From positions 1,630,748 through 1,694,747 of the forward strand of contig VZTG01004479.1 in the NCBI GenBank assembly GCA_013397845.1: a stretch of DNA of 64,000 bases, written 5' to 3'. The DNA comes from Melanocharis versteri. Taxonomy: Eukaryota > Chordata > Aves > Passeriformes > Melanocharitidae. Each line of letters starts with the position of its first letter. Positions within the stretch are counted from its first letter, which is position 1. Shown here piece by piece: positions 46,649-59,641 of this stretch. The notes under the pieces were generated by a model that saw only the letters and a list, made by a program, of their open reading frames with translations, ran no database searches and had not been told where the DNA came from. Made by a program: the position numbers and the translations under genes.

Positions 46649-49038
46649 GCAGTATTTTTAACTGGGAAAAAAAACTCTGAACCTTCTTCATTCTGTTATT
46701 TGTTAAATACAGTACTTTGCAATAGCTTGGAAACATACTTCAACCATAATTTGGAGGAGTAACAAAATTTGCATATGTGGCTAATATTTAAACTGAGTTG
46801 GTAGTATTCTGACAAATGGCTGTTTTTTTTTTCCTTGAATTACTGTTTATTGAAACGAGACCTTAATGCCCAGATTCAGTGTTGATAAACTTCTCAATAT
46901 AAGGAGTTGTTAGAAAAAAAATTTTAATAGTGAAAATACCTGCAATTTTATAATTAAGGAAATTTGAGGGGGGTTAATTAAAAAAAATATTTTTGTTTAA
47001 TTTAGACTAAACAAAAGTTTAAAAGAGAAAAATATATCTAATTAAAGTGTAACAATTTTGCCTAGAGAATACTTTTTATGTGTATAGATAATTGCTCATG
47101 CAGACAGTAAGATTTTCATTGTCATTGTATTCGAGAGAGTGACATTTTTTGAATACCCCAAATGTTCATAGAGCTTCTATCTCTGCTACTTTTCTCTACA
47201 AACACCATTTCACTGTAATGTACAGACAGGTATATCAGCCCTCCTGCTTACAACAGACAAGGAGCACTTACATATGTTTGAAATGGGGGTCCTCTGCTTC
47301 AGTAAAGTGGTAGTGGGAAGGGTTTGCTGAAAAATATTTCACATGGACACAATATGGGAGTAAGTTTTTCGAGTTACATGTGGCTTCAGGTCTTGGTCAT
47401 TTCAGTGAAACTGCTTGTGGAGCATTACTTAATGAAGTTTTCTCTGGCAACTTGTGAGAAATGCTTCTATACTGATGGACAAGCCAGACTGCGGGCAAAT
47501 CTGGAACACCTTGGATCTGGTAGAAGTATCTCTACTCATTAACATTAATAAATTTCAAACTGGTTATCTTGAATGAAAAAAGTTCTGAACTCATTACTAA
47601 ACTCATGGGCCATTTTGCTTTCTTTCTGAAGGTTTCAGACTGAAGTACATCTTGGCTTAAGAGCACTGAACTTTTGATTACTTTGATTTATCATCTATCT
47701 TTGAAACTATAACCAAAGTTATGGCCTTGAGCACCTTGCAGCAGTCTTGGGCTTGCTCATGATTTGTGTCCTCTATGTTTACTTTTTCTGAATGGTACTG
47801 GCTGACCTTGTTTAGCATGAATTTTCTCCTAGTCCTCTGGAAAGTTTCTAGATTTTCGGATGTGGTATTTGCTACATTTTCAGTGGACCAATGCTGATAA
47901 ACAAAGGATATGCAACATTACTCCTTTCTGCTTGCTCGAGACTCTCTGTCTTATATCCAAATGCTTGTCCTCTCCATTTCATTTTTCCTAAACAGATTTT
48001 ATTTTGATTTGGTCTCCCATTTTTCCTTATGAAGAATTTTTGAGGAAAACCTCAGTGTTTTTAGTTTACATGATTAAAATTCTCAGGTATTTTTTCACTC
48101 AGATGTTATTTCTGCAATGAACTTTAATAAGAAAATAAGAGACATATTCTAGCATCTGAGAATGTCATGTAGGAAAAATAGAAATGAACCTGTGATCAGC
48201 ATCCGGCTCAAGCTTCCAGTGCGCAGTGTGGGAGCTGTTGCTCTTACACATATTGTGCTGCTGCAGAAGTGGGAGGAGATGAAACTTCTGCCATTTCTAT
48301 GGCATCACTTAGCAAGGTGTAAATGAAATATGAAATAAAAACTCTCAGCCCACTCAATGCACAGACAGATAAAAAGATAGTGCTTTATATTTGCTGCTGT
48401 GATATGCTATTTGTTGTAGTATTAACCTTACACAGTGTCAGAATGCTTCCTAAGATTTACAATCTCAGGTCAAAAGGGAAACGATTTCTTGTTAGGTTTC
48501 CTGCTTTTTCTCTCTTTCCACCAACATGCTGCTGCACGTCAAAGCTGGTTTTGCAGAGCAGAGAAGGAGTGAGGTGAAAAGACTGACAGGAGGATCCTGT
48601 TCTGAGAGAAAGAAATTGTGTGTCAGTAGGCACAGTTTGCAATGAACTTCAGGGTAAAAATGATAAAAATCTGAACACTGGATGCAGCTTCAGATTCAGA
48701 AATGTCTGCTGACTTCATTTTATTGAGTTGCAACTCATCTGGGGGATTTGGAGGGAAGAAGCCATAGGTGGTAATGTATCCATGCTACGTTTAAATTCAT
48801 TAGCACCGGGGAGTCTGTCTGTGTTGCTAGGTAGCTCATTTGGAGTTACAGCAGTCTTTGGATGCAAATGGTTTTCAGCCCAGATTTGCTTCTAAGTCTT
48901 GCCCTCATAGCTTAACAAATCGCTACCTAGATCCTTGTAGTATCCTGCTCACTATTTTTAAGCCATAAACCAGTCAAGGCAACCCCCTTTTTATTTGGTT
49001 GGAAATGTTCAGATGTTGAACCTTTTGAGCTAGCTCCT

Positions 49039-49107
49039 AAGCTGGTGTAAATAATGCGGCTTCACTGATGTCAATAATATGAGGTCAGTTTATGCTAGCT
49101 GAAATTC
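49039..49107. repeat. Ancient palindromic amniote repeat (diverged copy)
   Basis: The order gctggtgtaaataatgcgg, cttcactgatgtcaat, then tcagtttatgctagctgaa matches the self-complementary pattern gctggtgtaaatcagcat...ccattgaagtcaatgg...atttacaccagctga found in many copies in turtles and crocodilians. The two ends are partly reverse complementary here too. It is a non-autonomous DNA-transposon-like relic, diverged in this lineage. Confidence 0.45.
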
Positions 49108-49760
49108 CGTCCTTCGGATGCAAGTCAGCACCTAATCTCCATGACATTCATACAGAGGCATGTATTTCCCTTGGTTTTTCTAATCCTTGCATGTCCTTTG
49201 TAGAACTCTGTGATTTGTGCTGAAAACAGTGCTGAGAAATAGGATGAAGTGACGTGAATACCGGTTTAAAATGCTGGACATCTGAAACCCTGCCTTGTTC
49301 TGACTGAGGCCTCTGTGACAGCACAATTATTTCACTCTTTGTGCCTACACTCTTCCTGTCACTCTTCCAGTCTTAGAGAAGTGTGGGGATAAAGTCAGCA
49401 AAGGTCGAGATGTTGCAGTAACAGAGGCTGCTGTATAGATCAGTGGATAACATCTCAAAAAAGCCTCACAATGGTCAGAGAGACACATCCAGTAATGTCT
49501 CTGTGAACTAGCACAAACTAAAAAATGCAGCAGCCTGCAAACTGCTCAGCTGCTGCACTGCTGTGTGAAGGAGGGGTCATGTGTGGTTGGACTTCTGAGC
49601 ACAGTGGGGTCTCCTCTGGTCACGGTGAGCACAGAGACAGCAGGAATCCATACTATGATCTTTCTACAAGGCTGCACAGGAGGAAAGAGAATGTGCAGGA
49701 CACATGTATTCAGGCTGATTCAGCTAGAGATCTAAGAACTCTGGAAGGACAGGATAAAGT

Positions 49761-50192
49761 CTAGCAGGGGGGGTTTATATAAATGCCATTCTGGCTAAAG
49801 TAGGGACCATAATTATAAGAAATTGCAACTTGTTCCATCCTGCAACACTTGCCAGTGATGACATGTCCGTAGGGAAAGCTTTGTGATAAGAAGTCAAACC
49901 AGCAAGATTCAAAGACAACCAGATGCCTTTGTAAAGGCATGAAGGCAATTGGGTCATTAAAACATGCTACAGGCTCTTTAGGCGTATGGAGAAGGCCACG
50001 GTAGTGCTCATGTAATATTTGTATTAAATCTTGAGAAGGCCAAAGAGCCCTTTGGTGCAAGAAATGAATGTCACCTACGTTGAAAAAAGCTGCAACACAA
50101 TTGGATGAATAAAAATATGAAAGGCCATTTGAAAACAGGGCTGCAGACGTCTTGGTCTGGTTGGTGGAGCTGTACGTCTTCCATAAAGTGAT
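49761..50192 (-). other. Minus-strand open frame of 143 codons, status uncertain
   Basis: Starting just after tandem stops (TAA at 50193-50195, TAG at 50196-50198), this frame stays open to a TAG at 49761-49763. It reads through SNGLSYFYSSNC, GDIHFLHQRALWPSQDL, FNDPIAFMPLQRHLVVFE and ends SQNGIYINPPC. It has no clear ATG start; the first Met lies well inside. Upstream, the same frame is open for 19 codons back to a good acceptor-like site (ctttcttttacttag, AG at 50258-50259), so an ancient exon broken by two stops is conceivable. I recognise no family. The two other frames are also partly open near the 5' part, and one frame this long is expected by chance in a window of this size, so I treat it as a candidate only. 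Confidence 0.2.
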
Positions 50193-52032
50193 TTACTACT
50201 TAATTCGTTGGGTGACTGTTGTAGACAGAATCTTCCGTTTCTGCCCTTTAATGAATTCTAAGTAAAAGAAAGCTTCCTTATTATTACAAATTAAAAAGCT
50301 AGTAGAAACAAGACTTGCACTGCTGCAACTGGAAGTCAGACAGCAGAACAGTGCATTAGATGGGTTAATAAAGTCTCAGCCTAATCAGATAATAGACACC
50401 ACAGTATAAATTTCTTTTCTCTAGAATAAACTGTGAAAGCATGTTTTAACTATACTGCATACAGGATCAGGAGAGAGCAGGACTTATTATCCTGTCTGTA
50501 TCAGAATGATCATAAAGGTATTGCTATACTATAACACGACTATAATATGCAAATACTGGTCAGATGTACATTTTAAAACAATGCCATGTTGCTCTTCTTA
50601 AGAAATTCCAAAATTATATTTACATGAAGTTGGGTCCATGATGATCTTACTTTTTTTATTTTAGATTGTAAATGCATGCTTACAAACCCAAGAGATATAC
50701 ATTCATTCACTTAATTTATGTCTGACTACATTATTTTAGAATTGTCTTTGTTATTATTACAGACATTTAATTCAAAGTATTCATTTCAGTTTCTAATGAA
50801 AATCAGCATTCTGACCTTCTTCTAGGGAAAAGAATGGATAATAAGCAGAAGCTGTTGGACACAGCTGAATTTTGTAATATGTATTGTTGTTGTTATTAGA
50901 TTCATTTATATTTTTTCTATACTTTTAATATTATTTTCTACACTTTTTGTCTATTTTTTTCTTTATTTTCTGAAAGAAATATAACAGGTGATAAAAAACA
51001 AACCAAAACACAGAAGATTTTGGGTCCTTTAAGTGAACTATCAGGTAGAAAATGCTGTTTAATGTAGAAAAATGTTAAACAATTCATCTGGGAGGAAGGA
51101 ATCAGTGTAAGGGATCTGTACTAAATATGCAGCCATCCAGCATACTGATTAGGAAAGAGATGAAATAGTTATAGAGAAATGACTGCAAACATGAATTCTG
51201 GTGCAACGTAGCATTAAGAATTTTGAACAATATATTAGAGAAGAGAAGGCAGCATAGCTATCATAGAAGCTGGATTGAAATTTCATTCAAAACAGGATTT
51301 CAGTTGCTTGCATTTTTTCTTCAGTGATTGAAAAATAAGGAAAAATAAGGAAAATAATTGCTTAAAGCAATTTCTCATGTCAGTGAAATATTTCCTTTAA
51401 CATTTGCATGGAAATGTTTGTTTTTTCGGAGTCTACTCTCTCAAAAGGTACTGTTCTAGATAGGAAAAAAAAGCCAAACCAGAAATTCCAGCTATACAGA
51501 TGCACACATCATTTACAGATGGAGGAGTATTGATGCTGTCTTGGGCTTATGCTCCTATTAAACTGAAATGTAATGCAGAGAATACTGCATTTAGTGATTA
51601 ACTACCTTACATCTAAACTACCGGAATGGTCAAGAAATAATTTCTGATTTTCAGTTCTCTCAGCCTGTTTTTCTGCCCAGAAGCTTCTTTACTGCGATCA
51701 CAGGTAACCAGGAAAGGATGCTGGATTGCAGGGGGTGCTGAGTTAAGCTCCTGGGCGCGTTGAAGTGATGTGTTAGTCCGGTTAGCTGTTTCCAGACTCA
51801 TGCTTTTATTGGTAGTGCTGCAGAATATGGTCAAGTGCTGCATCCAGGTATAGCCATTCATTTGCCCTGCTTCCTTAGATTCTCATAATGCAAAATATTT
51901 CTTTGTGTTTCCGTATCATCTCTACCTATACTTCTCCAATATTCCTGTTTAAAAGCCTTTTGTGCTGTCTCAAGGATTTTTTCTATTGGAGTAGAAAACC
52001 AAAGTGTGCTGCATTAGCACAGGGCAGCGTGT

Positions 52033-52566
52033 GTGTGTCTGCCTGTGTTTGTGCAGCCTGTGTGCAGCCCTGCTGGGAGCAAGGCAGGACCACGGGACTG
52101 CTGGGCACTTCTCTCCCAGGACCATGGCCCATTGTTGTGTCAGTTTAAGAGCTGCTGTACTGTGTGCCTACCCCAGGAGAGGGCAGTGGCTGGTGAGATG
52201 GAGTGTGTCTATCAGCTACCCCTGTTCGCAGTGCGGTATTTTAGCATTATCCTAACTTACATGGGCAATTTAACTAGACAGGGACTGGGCATCCATGCCT
52301 TCCTGACAGCACTGCAAGAAAGACATGATGCCCAAAAGAGAGGTGAGCTTGAGCAGGAATATGTTATGCAGAAGCATGATGTCATGGGTGTTTTAATGCA
52401 TCACTGCACAAGAACAGGAGGTTACCTGGCAGCTGTGGCAGCAGGGCTGAATATATTCTGCCAAAACAACCGACACAACAGCACTCTTTTGCCATTCAGA
52501 AGAATCACATTTTTTCGGAGTCATATGATGTGGTCTATGTATGTATCAGAATCTCTATACCTATAA
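52033..52566 (+). other. Open frame of 177 codons, probably chance
   Basis: This is the longest frame in the window outside CR1. The first part overlaps two other open frames and is Cys/Val-rich (from tgtgtgtgtctgcctgtg). The later part reads QLPLFAVRYFSIILTY and GIHAFLTALQERHDAQKRGE. No Kozak-quality start, domain or splice context supports it. I list it because of its length and because the part around 52,290-52,480 has fairly protein-like composition. Confidence 0.12.
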
Positions 52567-52840
52567 TCTCTGTACTATTGTACCACTGCCATGTAGCCTT
52601 CGAAATGGCAGAAATTTACATCAAATGGATGCTACATGCCATCTATCACATCAGCATCCTGCACAGCTAGATTGGAGCAGGTGACCACGTAACCTGGCTT
52701 TATTTTCAAATACATGCTTTTTTATGCAAATATATACTTATGAAGAACAGGGAGAAGAAAAATATTATCTGCTTTAAAAAAAGTCACTGCAGAGATCCTC
52801 ATTGAATACCCTTTGCCTGACTTCACGTAGAGGCCAGGGA

Positions 52841-52854
52841 CCAGCAGATGGCAA
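52841..52854 (+). promoter_or_regulatory. CTCF-like binding site
   Basis: ccagcagatggcaa matches CCASYAGRKGGCRS at all but the last base. It has the same orientation as the site in the CpG island 13 kb away. CTCF cores also occur by chance, so the call is tentative. Confidence 0.35.
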
Positions 52855-55800
52855 TCTCCTCCTGTCTCAGGAAGAGCAGTGCTTTAATGCAGGGCCCTTG
52901 TACGCATCTTCCCATTGCTTATTGCAGTTTACTTGAAGGGCAAGAAGACCTGGAAAACGTAGGCAGCCTTTGTTAGGCACAGAATGTCATAATATGGCAA
53001 AGCAAAAGTGAATTTCTACTTTATGCAAATCCTAGCTGCTGGTATCTGAGAAAGAAAAAGCAAGCTAGCCTAATAGAATGAATTTGTATTAATCTTTTTC
53101 ATTTTTAAATACAGGACACCAGGCTATTTTACAGCATCGTGATATTCCTCCTGTGTGCAGCTAATCTTTTAATGCATTCTTTAGAAAAAAATAAAGTTGT
53201 TGATTTCCCTGTACCCTACATTTCCCTTTTCCCCCCAGTGTTTAAAATGGGAAGAAATAACGTGATCTTCAGCTGACTTAAAAAGGAGTCAAGGAACAAA
53301 AGAAAAGCATGTTTCTTCCTATACTGACAAATTTGCCATGCTAGAGTAATGTGTCCAAGCAGCAGTGTGAGAGTCTAGTTTAGCATTTGAATTGGAAAAT
53401 GGATGGTATTACAGGTATTGCTGTGTAATTTTTATACACATTTTTTATTGCAGAAGAGAAGATTAATGCTGCTAATTTCAGTCATATGAAACTCTGGGCT
53501 GATAAGGGAGTGGGATTCTTTTTTTAAAGCAAATATTAGTAGCAGAAAAAGGAATATTCCTATCTTGTGTTGGAAATAATTTCGTTGGCAATCTCCCCAT
53601 ATTGCTTTAAATGAGTCTGCGTTATTTCATGGAGTATCATACTGCAAAATCATATGATCATTCATAACATAATGATGGAATGATGGAAAAGAAGACTAAA
53701 TTAATATTCTGGATATTCTGTATAATATATATATTCTGGTAACTGTATCGTGGAGCAGCTCTGGGAATGTAGGATTTTCTGAACTATCCTTAAATGTAAT
53801 TCTTGATATGTTGTCCATCTACATCCATATGCTACCCTCTACACAGTAGATTGCAGTCCTGATGTACCATGTTTGTTACATATTACTACTTAGCTGAGTG
53901 AAATGGGCATCTCTTTAAGAATAATGTTCATTAGAGAGCAAAATTAAATGTAGCCTGTATCAGTGCCTTGTCCGGTAGGACAAGATGGAGGGGGAAGTAC
54001 TCTGCTAACTATGCAAAAACTGGAAGAAAACCAGTGTTCTCACCGTGGAGCAGGAGACCTGAAAGTATTGTGATCATGCACATCAAGATAGCTGAGGTAA
54101 GGGGAGATGATTTAAAGTGAGTATTACAGCCAAGGCTGATTCTTGCACTTTGTTTTACTTTATTGAAAGGATTTTCATCTAATTATGTAGATACCATATG
54201 ATATGTTAGAGGTTATGAGAAGCATTGGCTATAACCAGACACTCCACCATGTATAGCTTACTCCAGCTTACAGGTCCTCCTGCCTAGTACAGGTAGTCAA
54301 CCTCTCTTTATATAAGAAAACCAAATGTGGAGGAATCCAAAATGCTCATAGCAACATTGTGTTTTGAGCAAATGGTAGAGTGATGGACATGCCATAACAG
54401 AAGAAAAAAACTGCCTTGTATTAAGATGGGTGAAAAGAAAAGAAATAGGCTGGTTCAGTGGGTAGAAGGAATTGATTTATGAGGAAAAATTATAAAACCT
54501 AAAATTTTCTAAATGATAAGTGATACAAGTGGTTGAGTACATGCAAAAATAGTTCTGAAAATATAGGCTCATTAGCACAACAAATATTGCTGGAATTACT
54601 TTTCATGATAAAAGGAACATCTCTTGTGATTATTATTAAATAGGAAAACAGAAATTAAAATCTCCTTTTCTGCAAAAACCTGTATGTTGTAAGCCATCTT
54701 CCAAAGGAAATAATACACCTCCACTGCTTGAAACAGCTAAATGTTCGTTGTATAATATAAGATGGGAATATATAAACATTTTCCATTGTCATCTTGTGTG
54801 TTTAAAGGACAAAAAAAAGTGCTACTTACAATTTCTACTCATCCAGAGTGAACTGAGTGTTTGTTTACACTATGGTGGCAGAATGAGAGAATAATTTTCA
54901 GTACCTGCAGTCAAAGTTTGTCATGATACCTATATTTGGTACCTCAGTAACACATGTCCTCTGTGGAGGGCAGGGATACATCTTTTTAAAGGTGATTAAA
55001 GGTGCACAAATAAAGCAGCAGCTAGGCCTGATTTAAATGTTCTCAATCACTCTTTAAAAGGACTGTTTTTTTTTTAATTTCCCTTCTGTTTATATGGGGA
55101 ACCTGCACTCCTCTGAAGCCTACCCTAGAGTCTTAAAATTATAGGTAGCTCCTCACTATGTATCTGAATATATGTGTGTGTTTTTGACTGCTTCTCCAGA
55201 GACAGTGATGCACTTTTATTTTATTCAAAATCTGTAAACAGGGCTACAATTCAAAATTCTCTTTTTTCCCTCAGCATTTGGGGTGATTTTACACCATGCT
55301 ATGTTCATGTGAATTACTATAGAAGATGCAAAGACTGAAAAGAGAAAAAAAGGCTTATTTTTCTTTACAACTGTGGATTCTTTTAAAGCTGTGATTTGTG
55401 TTCTTTTTTTTCTCCTCTGGTAAGCAGGGACTGAGAAATCTTAGGCTACCACACTGGGTTTCAGGGCTGGACTTAACGCCTACGTGGGTTTTCATCAGCC
55501 TTATTCAATAATTTCTGGAATGCTGCTTAAAATGAAGCTTCTTTTTTCTAACAAAGAACTAGGGATGGCACCACAGGTCTTTTTGGTACCCTAATCACTT
55601 TTGGATTGCAGCTCACAGTGATAAAAGTTTGCCCAGCAGGATTATGCTAGTCTAAAGATCGTTTCATTCCATCAGTCCTGCCACACATGTTGTGACATAA
55701 ATGTTACCAGAGGACTTATGGGGGGATTTCCTTTCCAGAACATTAGGCCCAGAATAAAGTGTTTCCGACTATATTACCATTGACGTTTCCAGAAAGATTC

Positions 55801-57002
55801 TCAGAACCTCAGTCTCTCTTGGTTTTGTATCAAACCCACGATTTTATGGGACCGTCATTCGGATAGGGATGTTCTGGTGCAGCAAAATAAACTTAACTTG
55901 TTAGATGGCATTGTTTTACTGAAGAATTCTTTAAACTTAAATATCCACAGAAAAGAGAATAGAAGGGCTTATATAAAGTGGAGGAAATAAAATATTTACT
56001 GTGCAAATTCAACGGTGTTGGACTGTTGTGCCTGAATTTTAATACTTATTTGTACTTTTTGTTTTTGCAGTAGGAAATAATTTTTATTTTTGCTTTTTTT
56101 TGCTTGGTTTTACTCGATTTCTTTCCAGTAAACTAGTGTAACCCATGGCAGTGCTCCCAGTGGGAGCCAAACTCCCAGAAACCATGATGTAATGCTCAAA
56201 ATCTCTTTTCGTGGGCAAAGAGAAAATGCACCTGAGGTATGCCTATGCATATGCATAGATGTATAAAAACCCAAAAAGGCTTTAGATAACTGAAATTTAA
56301 GAGTTACATAATAGTTAGTCCAGATGTAGCTATTAAAATAAAAGCAGGGATAATAAGAGAGTTAAAATTGTTATACATGCACTTAGTTTTTATCCTGTTC
56401 CTGATGTCATACTTAACTTTCCGCTGTTCCTCTGGTCTTAATGTCAGTGTTTCCATTCTGGTGAGGAGGTTAACAATGGGTTGTCAGCACCTGAAGTCCA
56501 TCACTGAGGGATGTGATGTACATGATGATGATTTCTTTTTCACTCAAGGATTCACTTGTATCTTTTTATATTTTAGCTAACGTGCTTGTACATCTTGATT
56601 CTTTGTTCTGCAGACACATGCTAATCACAATTTACTATACTTGGTACATTTTATGTATTTCAGATGGTATTACTTCGTGTTCTGAGCTACCACTAAGCTC
56701 TGTTTTGGCCATCTCTAGGTCTGCATTTCTCTAATGGACTACTGAGGAGTTATTTACCGCTGTACAGCCTCCACAGCCGGTCTATGCCCCTTATTTTTTC
56801 TTCCCATGCTTGTTCTCCTCCACATCACATTCTCTGTCTTTGCCACTCAAGACATCAACATGGCAGGCTTGTATTTTCTATGTTACATTATTATGCTAAG
56901 TTAGTAAAGCTATGGTGATATCATACAAAAATAAACAAAAATTAAACAAATTAACTATAGAGACTAGACAATTGAAAATACGGCTGTTACTCCTAAAGCA
57001 AG

Positions 57003-57567
57003 TGTCTTGGTGTAACCCCAGACAACAACTAAATACCTTGCAGTTGCTTGCTCACTACTCTTTCTCCCCCACCTCACATAAACCCCACTGGTTGAAATAA
57101 GAATAGTTTAATAATGGAAATAAATTTTCATTAATATTTGAAATAAAATAAAATATGATAATAATAATGGTAATGAAAAGAAGAGGGAGAGGGAGGAGTA
57201 AAAAGAACAAGTGATGCGCAATACTATTGCTCACCATCCACTGACCAGTGTTGGCCCTGTCCCGAAGCAGTGATCAACACTCCCTGGCCAATTCTCCCCA
57301 GTTTATATAGTGGGCATAATCTGTGGTATGGAATATCCCTTTAGCCAGTTTGGGTCAGCTGTCCTGGCTGTGCTCCCTCCCAGCCTTTGTGCACCTCCTC
57401 AACTGACAGAGCATGGGGAACTGAAAAGTCCTTGACTTTGGGCAGGCATTACTTAACAAGTAAAACATCAGTGTGTTATCAACATTATCCTCGTACTGAA
57501 TCCAAACCACGGCATTGTACCAGATGCTAAGAAGAAAATTGGCTCTACCCCCACTGAAACCAGGACA
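57003..57567 (-). mobile_element. Full-length solo LTR of an avian endogenous retrovirus
   Basis: The plus strand runs from tgtcttggtgtaacccc to gaaaccaggaca. On the minus strand this is the TGTCCTGG...GACA LTR of the same family as 15894-16493. Landmarks on the minus strand are a TATA-like actatataaact (complement of 57303-57314), then the agcaatagtattgcgcatc block, a TTATT-rich stretch, and the ctattcttatttcaacc end region. It is 565 bp with no internal viral sequence on either side, so it is a solo LTR. Flanks are gcaag (left) and ccaag (right), a 5-bp duplication with one mismatch, again ERVL-like. Base differences from the other copy show that both are old or belong to different subfamilies. 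Short frames over and beside it are not genes. Confidence 0.88.
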
Positions 57568-59532
57568 CCAAGTAAAACAAAACCTGCAGGCAGATCAGGA
57601 AAGCTTGGACAGAGTAAGCCTGGCAAACATCTGTCCTGAGGGAGTGCAAATTCAGTGCAAAGTTTATGGCTTGCTACTAGCAGTGACAATGGTGTATTAC
57701 AGAGCTACATGGCTGTAGGAGAACAGGTGGCACTGAGCAGATTTCCTGCACTGATATTCCCTAACGTTGAGGCTGTAATCTTTTGTATTTGATTAGTTTG
57801 AGCCAGCTTTCTGACAAACGACTGCACAGCTGATGACCTGATACAGTCAGAACTTAAATAATACAGGAAAAAATGTTGTGGCAGAGAGACAATGATAAAA
57901 GATGTCTCCACAGAGAGTGTTCTCACTTGGTGTGAAAGCTGGGTGGTGTTCTCCTCTTCAGCCATGGGGAAGAGTCCTCCACAGCACGTGTAGAATTCAA
58001 CTATTTTCACTCAATCACAAGGGAAAATTTTAAAATGTAAGCCGAAAGCTTGCATTTAGGGGAAATAAAAGTTCAGGTGCAGTGACCAGTAATTCTCTGC
58101 AGTTTAACTGACACTGGATATTTGCAGGTATTGGGACAAAGGAAACACTTATTTTGATTTATGATCACTTTGATTTTTATTATGTGTGTCAAAGTCTGAT
58201 ACTCATGATCAGCTTACTTGCTTTCAGCTCAAGAGCTGCGGAAAAAGATAACAAAGTAATATGTCACCTTTGCATTTTGGTAAAAAAAGTGGAGAATAAA
58301 GAAGGGACAGTCAGGGCTCTATACGCTAAGATCTTATTTATGCTGGAGCAGAGATGCCTTTATTCCAATAATTGCTCCTGGCATAGATGTTTTGTTACTT
58401 AGGAAATATACCTTGACACCTTAATTTTTATTTTTCCACCACTGACCACTAGGCTAAACATTACACTGCAGAAACATATTTTGTCTTCCTCTTGTTTCTA
58501 TCTATCACCATGACACAAGCAATCTATGTGTTTTTTGGCACAGTCTCAGTTAAGGGGATGGTCAGTGTTTTTGCCAAGGTGAACTCTATGTATAGGGACA
58601 GCCTTCCCATGGAAATGAGAAATGTGGCTGTAAGATATTTTCCCCAGGGCCCAAGGGAGCAGTGGAGTATTTTCCCCCCTTTCTAAACAAGCTCCCTACA
58701 ACATTATTATATTGTAAAACTTGATATAATTTCCAGATGTGTTTTAAACAAAATCCCAAATAAACTTATGATTTGTGTCTGGAGCTAGTATATTTTAAGA
58801 AAGCTCTAGGAACACGTACAAGATGAGACCTTTCAGAGAATTTAGTTGAAAGAAACCTAGTTACTGATCTGTAAGTGGACTTACATCTGCTGGTACAATG
58901 ATAGCAATTTTGTTCCCAGCTAAAACCCCAAAATAACATATTTTGCAAAAATTGAACAGTTTTTAAAAGACTGAAATCTCAAAGTAGACTGAGTTGACAT
59001 AGTAAAGTACTATATCCAACTATGCAAAGCACCTACTAATCTTAAAGAATGTTATCAACATGCAGTACAAAATCAGACAGATGTTACAAGCAGCCAGGCA
59101 AAAGCTAAATATCAGACTTATGCTTCCTAGCTGCTATTATTCCTTGGTATGGATAGAGTTACATGAAGAAAGGGAAAGAATTACAGTAAAAAAATATGTT
59201 CTAGCAGAAAAAGTACAGGCTGCAGTGTGTCCCACTGCATTGCAGGTTACTCAAAGGGAAGAACATGCAACTTCCTCAGGCAAAAAATCATCTACTAAGC
59301 TCTTTTGTCGAGAGGGAAGGGTAGTAGCTGTTGGTACAGGCAGTGTGGTAAAGGGAAAATGCAGACTGAACATCAAGCTGAGAAGAAACTGTGGATTGTA
59401 GAGAATGTTTTTTAAGAACCCTGAAAACAAACCTTTAGAAAGCACCTTGAGAAACATAAGATTATGCTGCTGAAAATGAGAGAATGTGGAGACGTCTCTA
59501 TTTCCTCTGCTTTGCATATTAAATGCTCAAGC
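57568..59532. other. AT-rich unique sequence, no gene
   Basis: About 2 kb with no recognised exon, repeat or RNA gene. Frames at 57705-58010 (minus), 58154-58402 (plus) and 59060-59401 (plus) show no known motif. Confidence 0.6.
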
Positions 59533-59641
59533 AATAAATAATAAGACTTCTTTTCTTACTTCAGGAAACATAGTTATCTTCCTCTGGTTGAAATATAAAA
59601 ATAGATAAACAATGTAGCATAAAAGTTGATTTTTTGTAATT
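59533..59641 (+). repeat. Direct repeat copy 1 (about 110 bp)
   Basis: Begins aataaataataagacttc and runs through ttttcttacttc, atcttcctctggttgaaa, tataaaaatagataaa and gattttttgtaatt. It aligns along its whole length with 61135-61246, with only scattered substitutions and a 3-bp indel. It ends with a short local duplication of ttttttgtaatt. The family is unknown to me. Confidence 0.8.

Larger units (their letters stand above)
45906..49760. other. AT-rich unique sequence, no gene
   Basis: No exon or RNA gene is recognised. It contains a palindromic relic near 46,610-46,648 and a well-matched ancient repeat at 49,039-49,107. The frame at 49525-49764 (plus) has no recognisable content. Confidence 0.6.
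50258..57002. other. AT-rich unique sequence, no confirmed gene
   Basis: About 6.7 kb, mostly AT-rich. A moderately GC-rich part (about 51,620-52,560) carries long but unrecognised frames on both strands (51613-51861 minus; 52033-52566 plus). A CTCF-like site lies at 52841-52854. No young transposon or RNA gene is seen. Confidence 0.55.

Noticed and set aside
46990..47013. Inverted repeat tttgttta...taaacaaa
   Set aside because: Short AT-rich arms in AT-rich DNA. No supporting structure.
51613..51861. 82-codon minus-strand frame considered as an upstream exon of the frame at 49.8-50.2 kb
   Set aside because: There is no convincing donor before its stop, and nothing in the residues links the two frames to one protein family.
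53967..53984. Perfect short hairpin cttgtcc-ggta-ggacaag
   Set aside because: A 7-bp stem with a 4-base loop is common by chance in 64 kb, and nothing nearby suggests an RNA gene.
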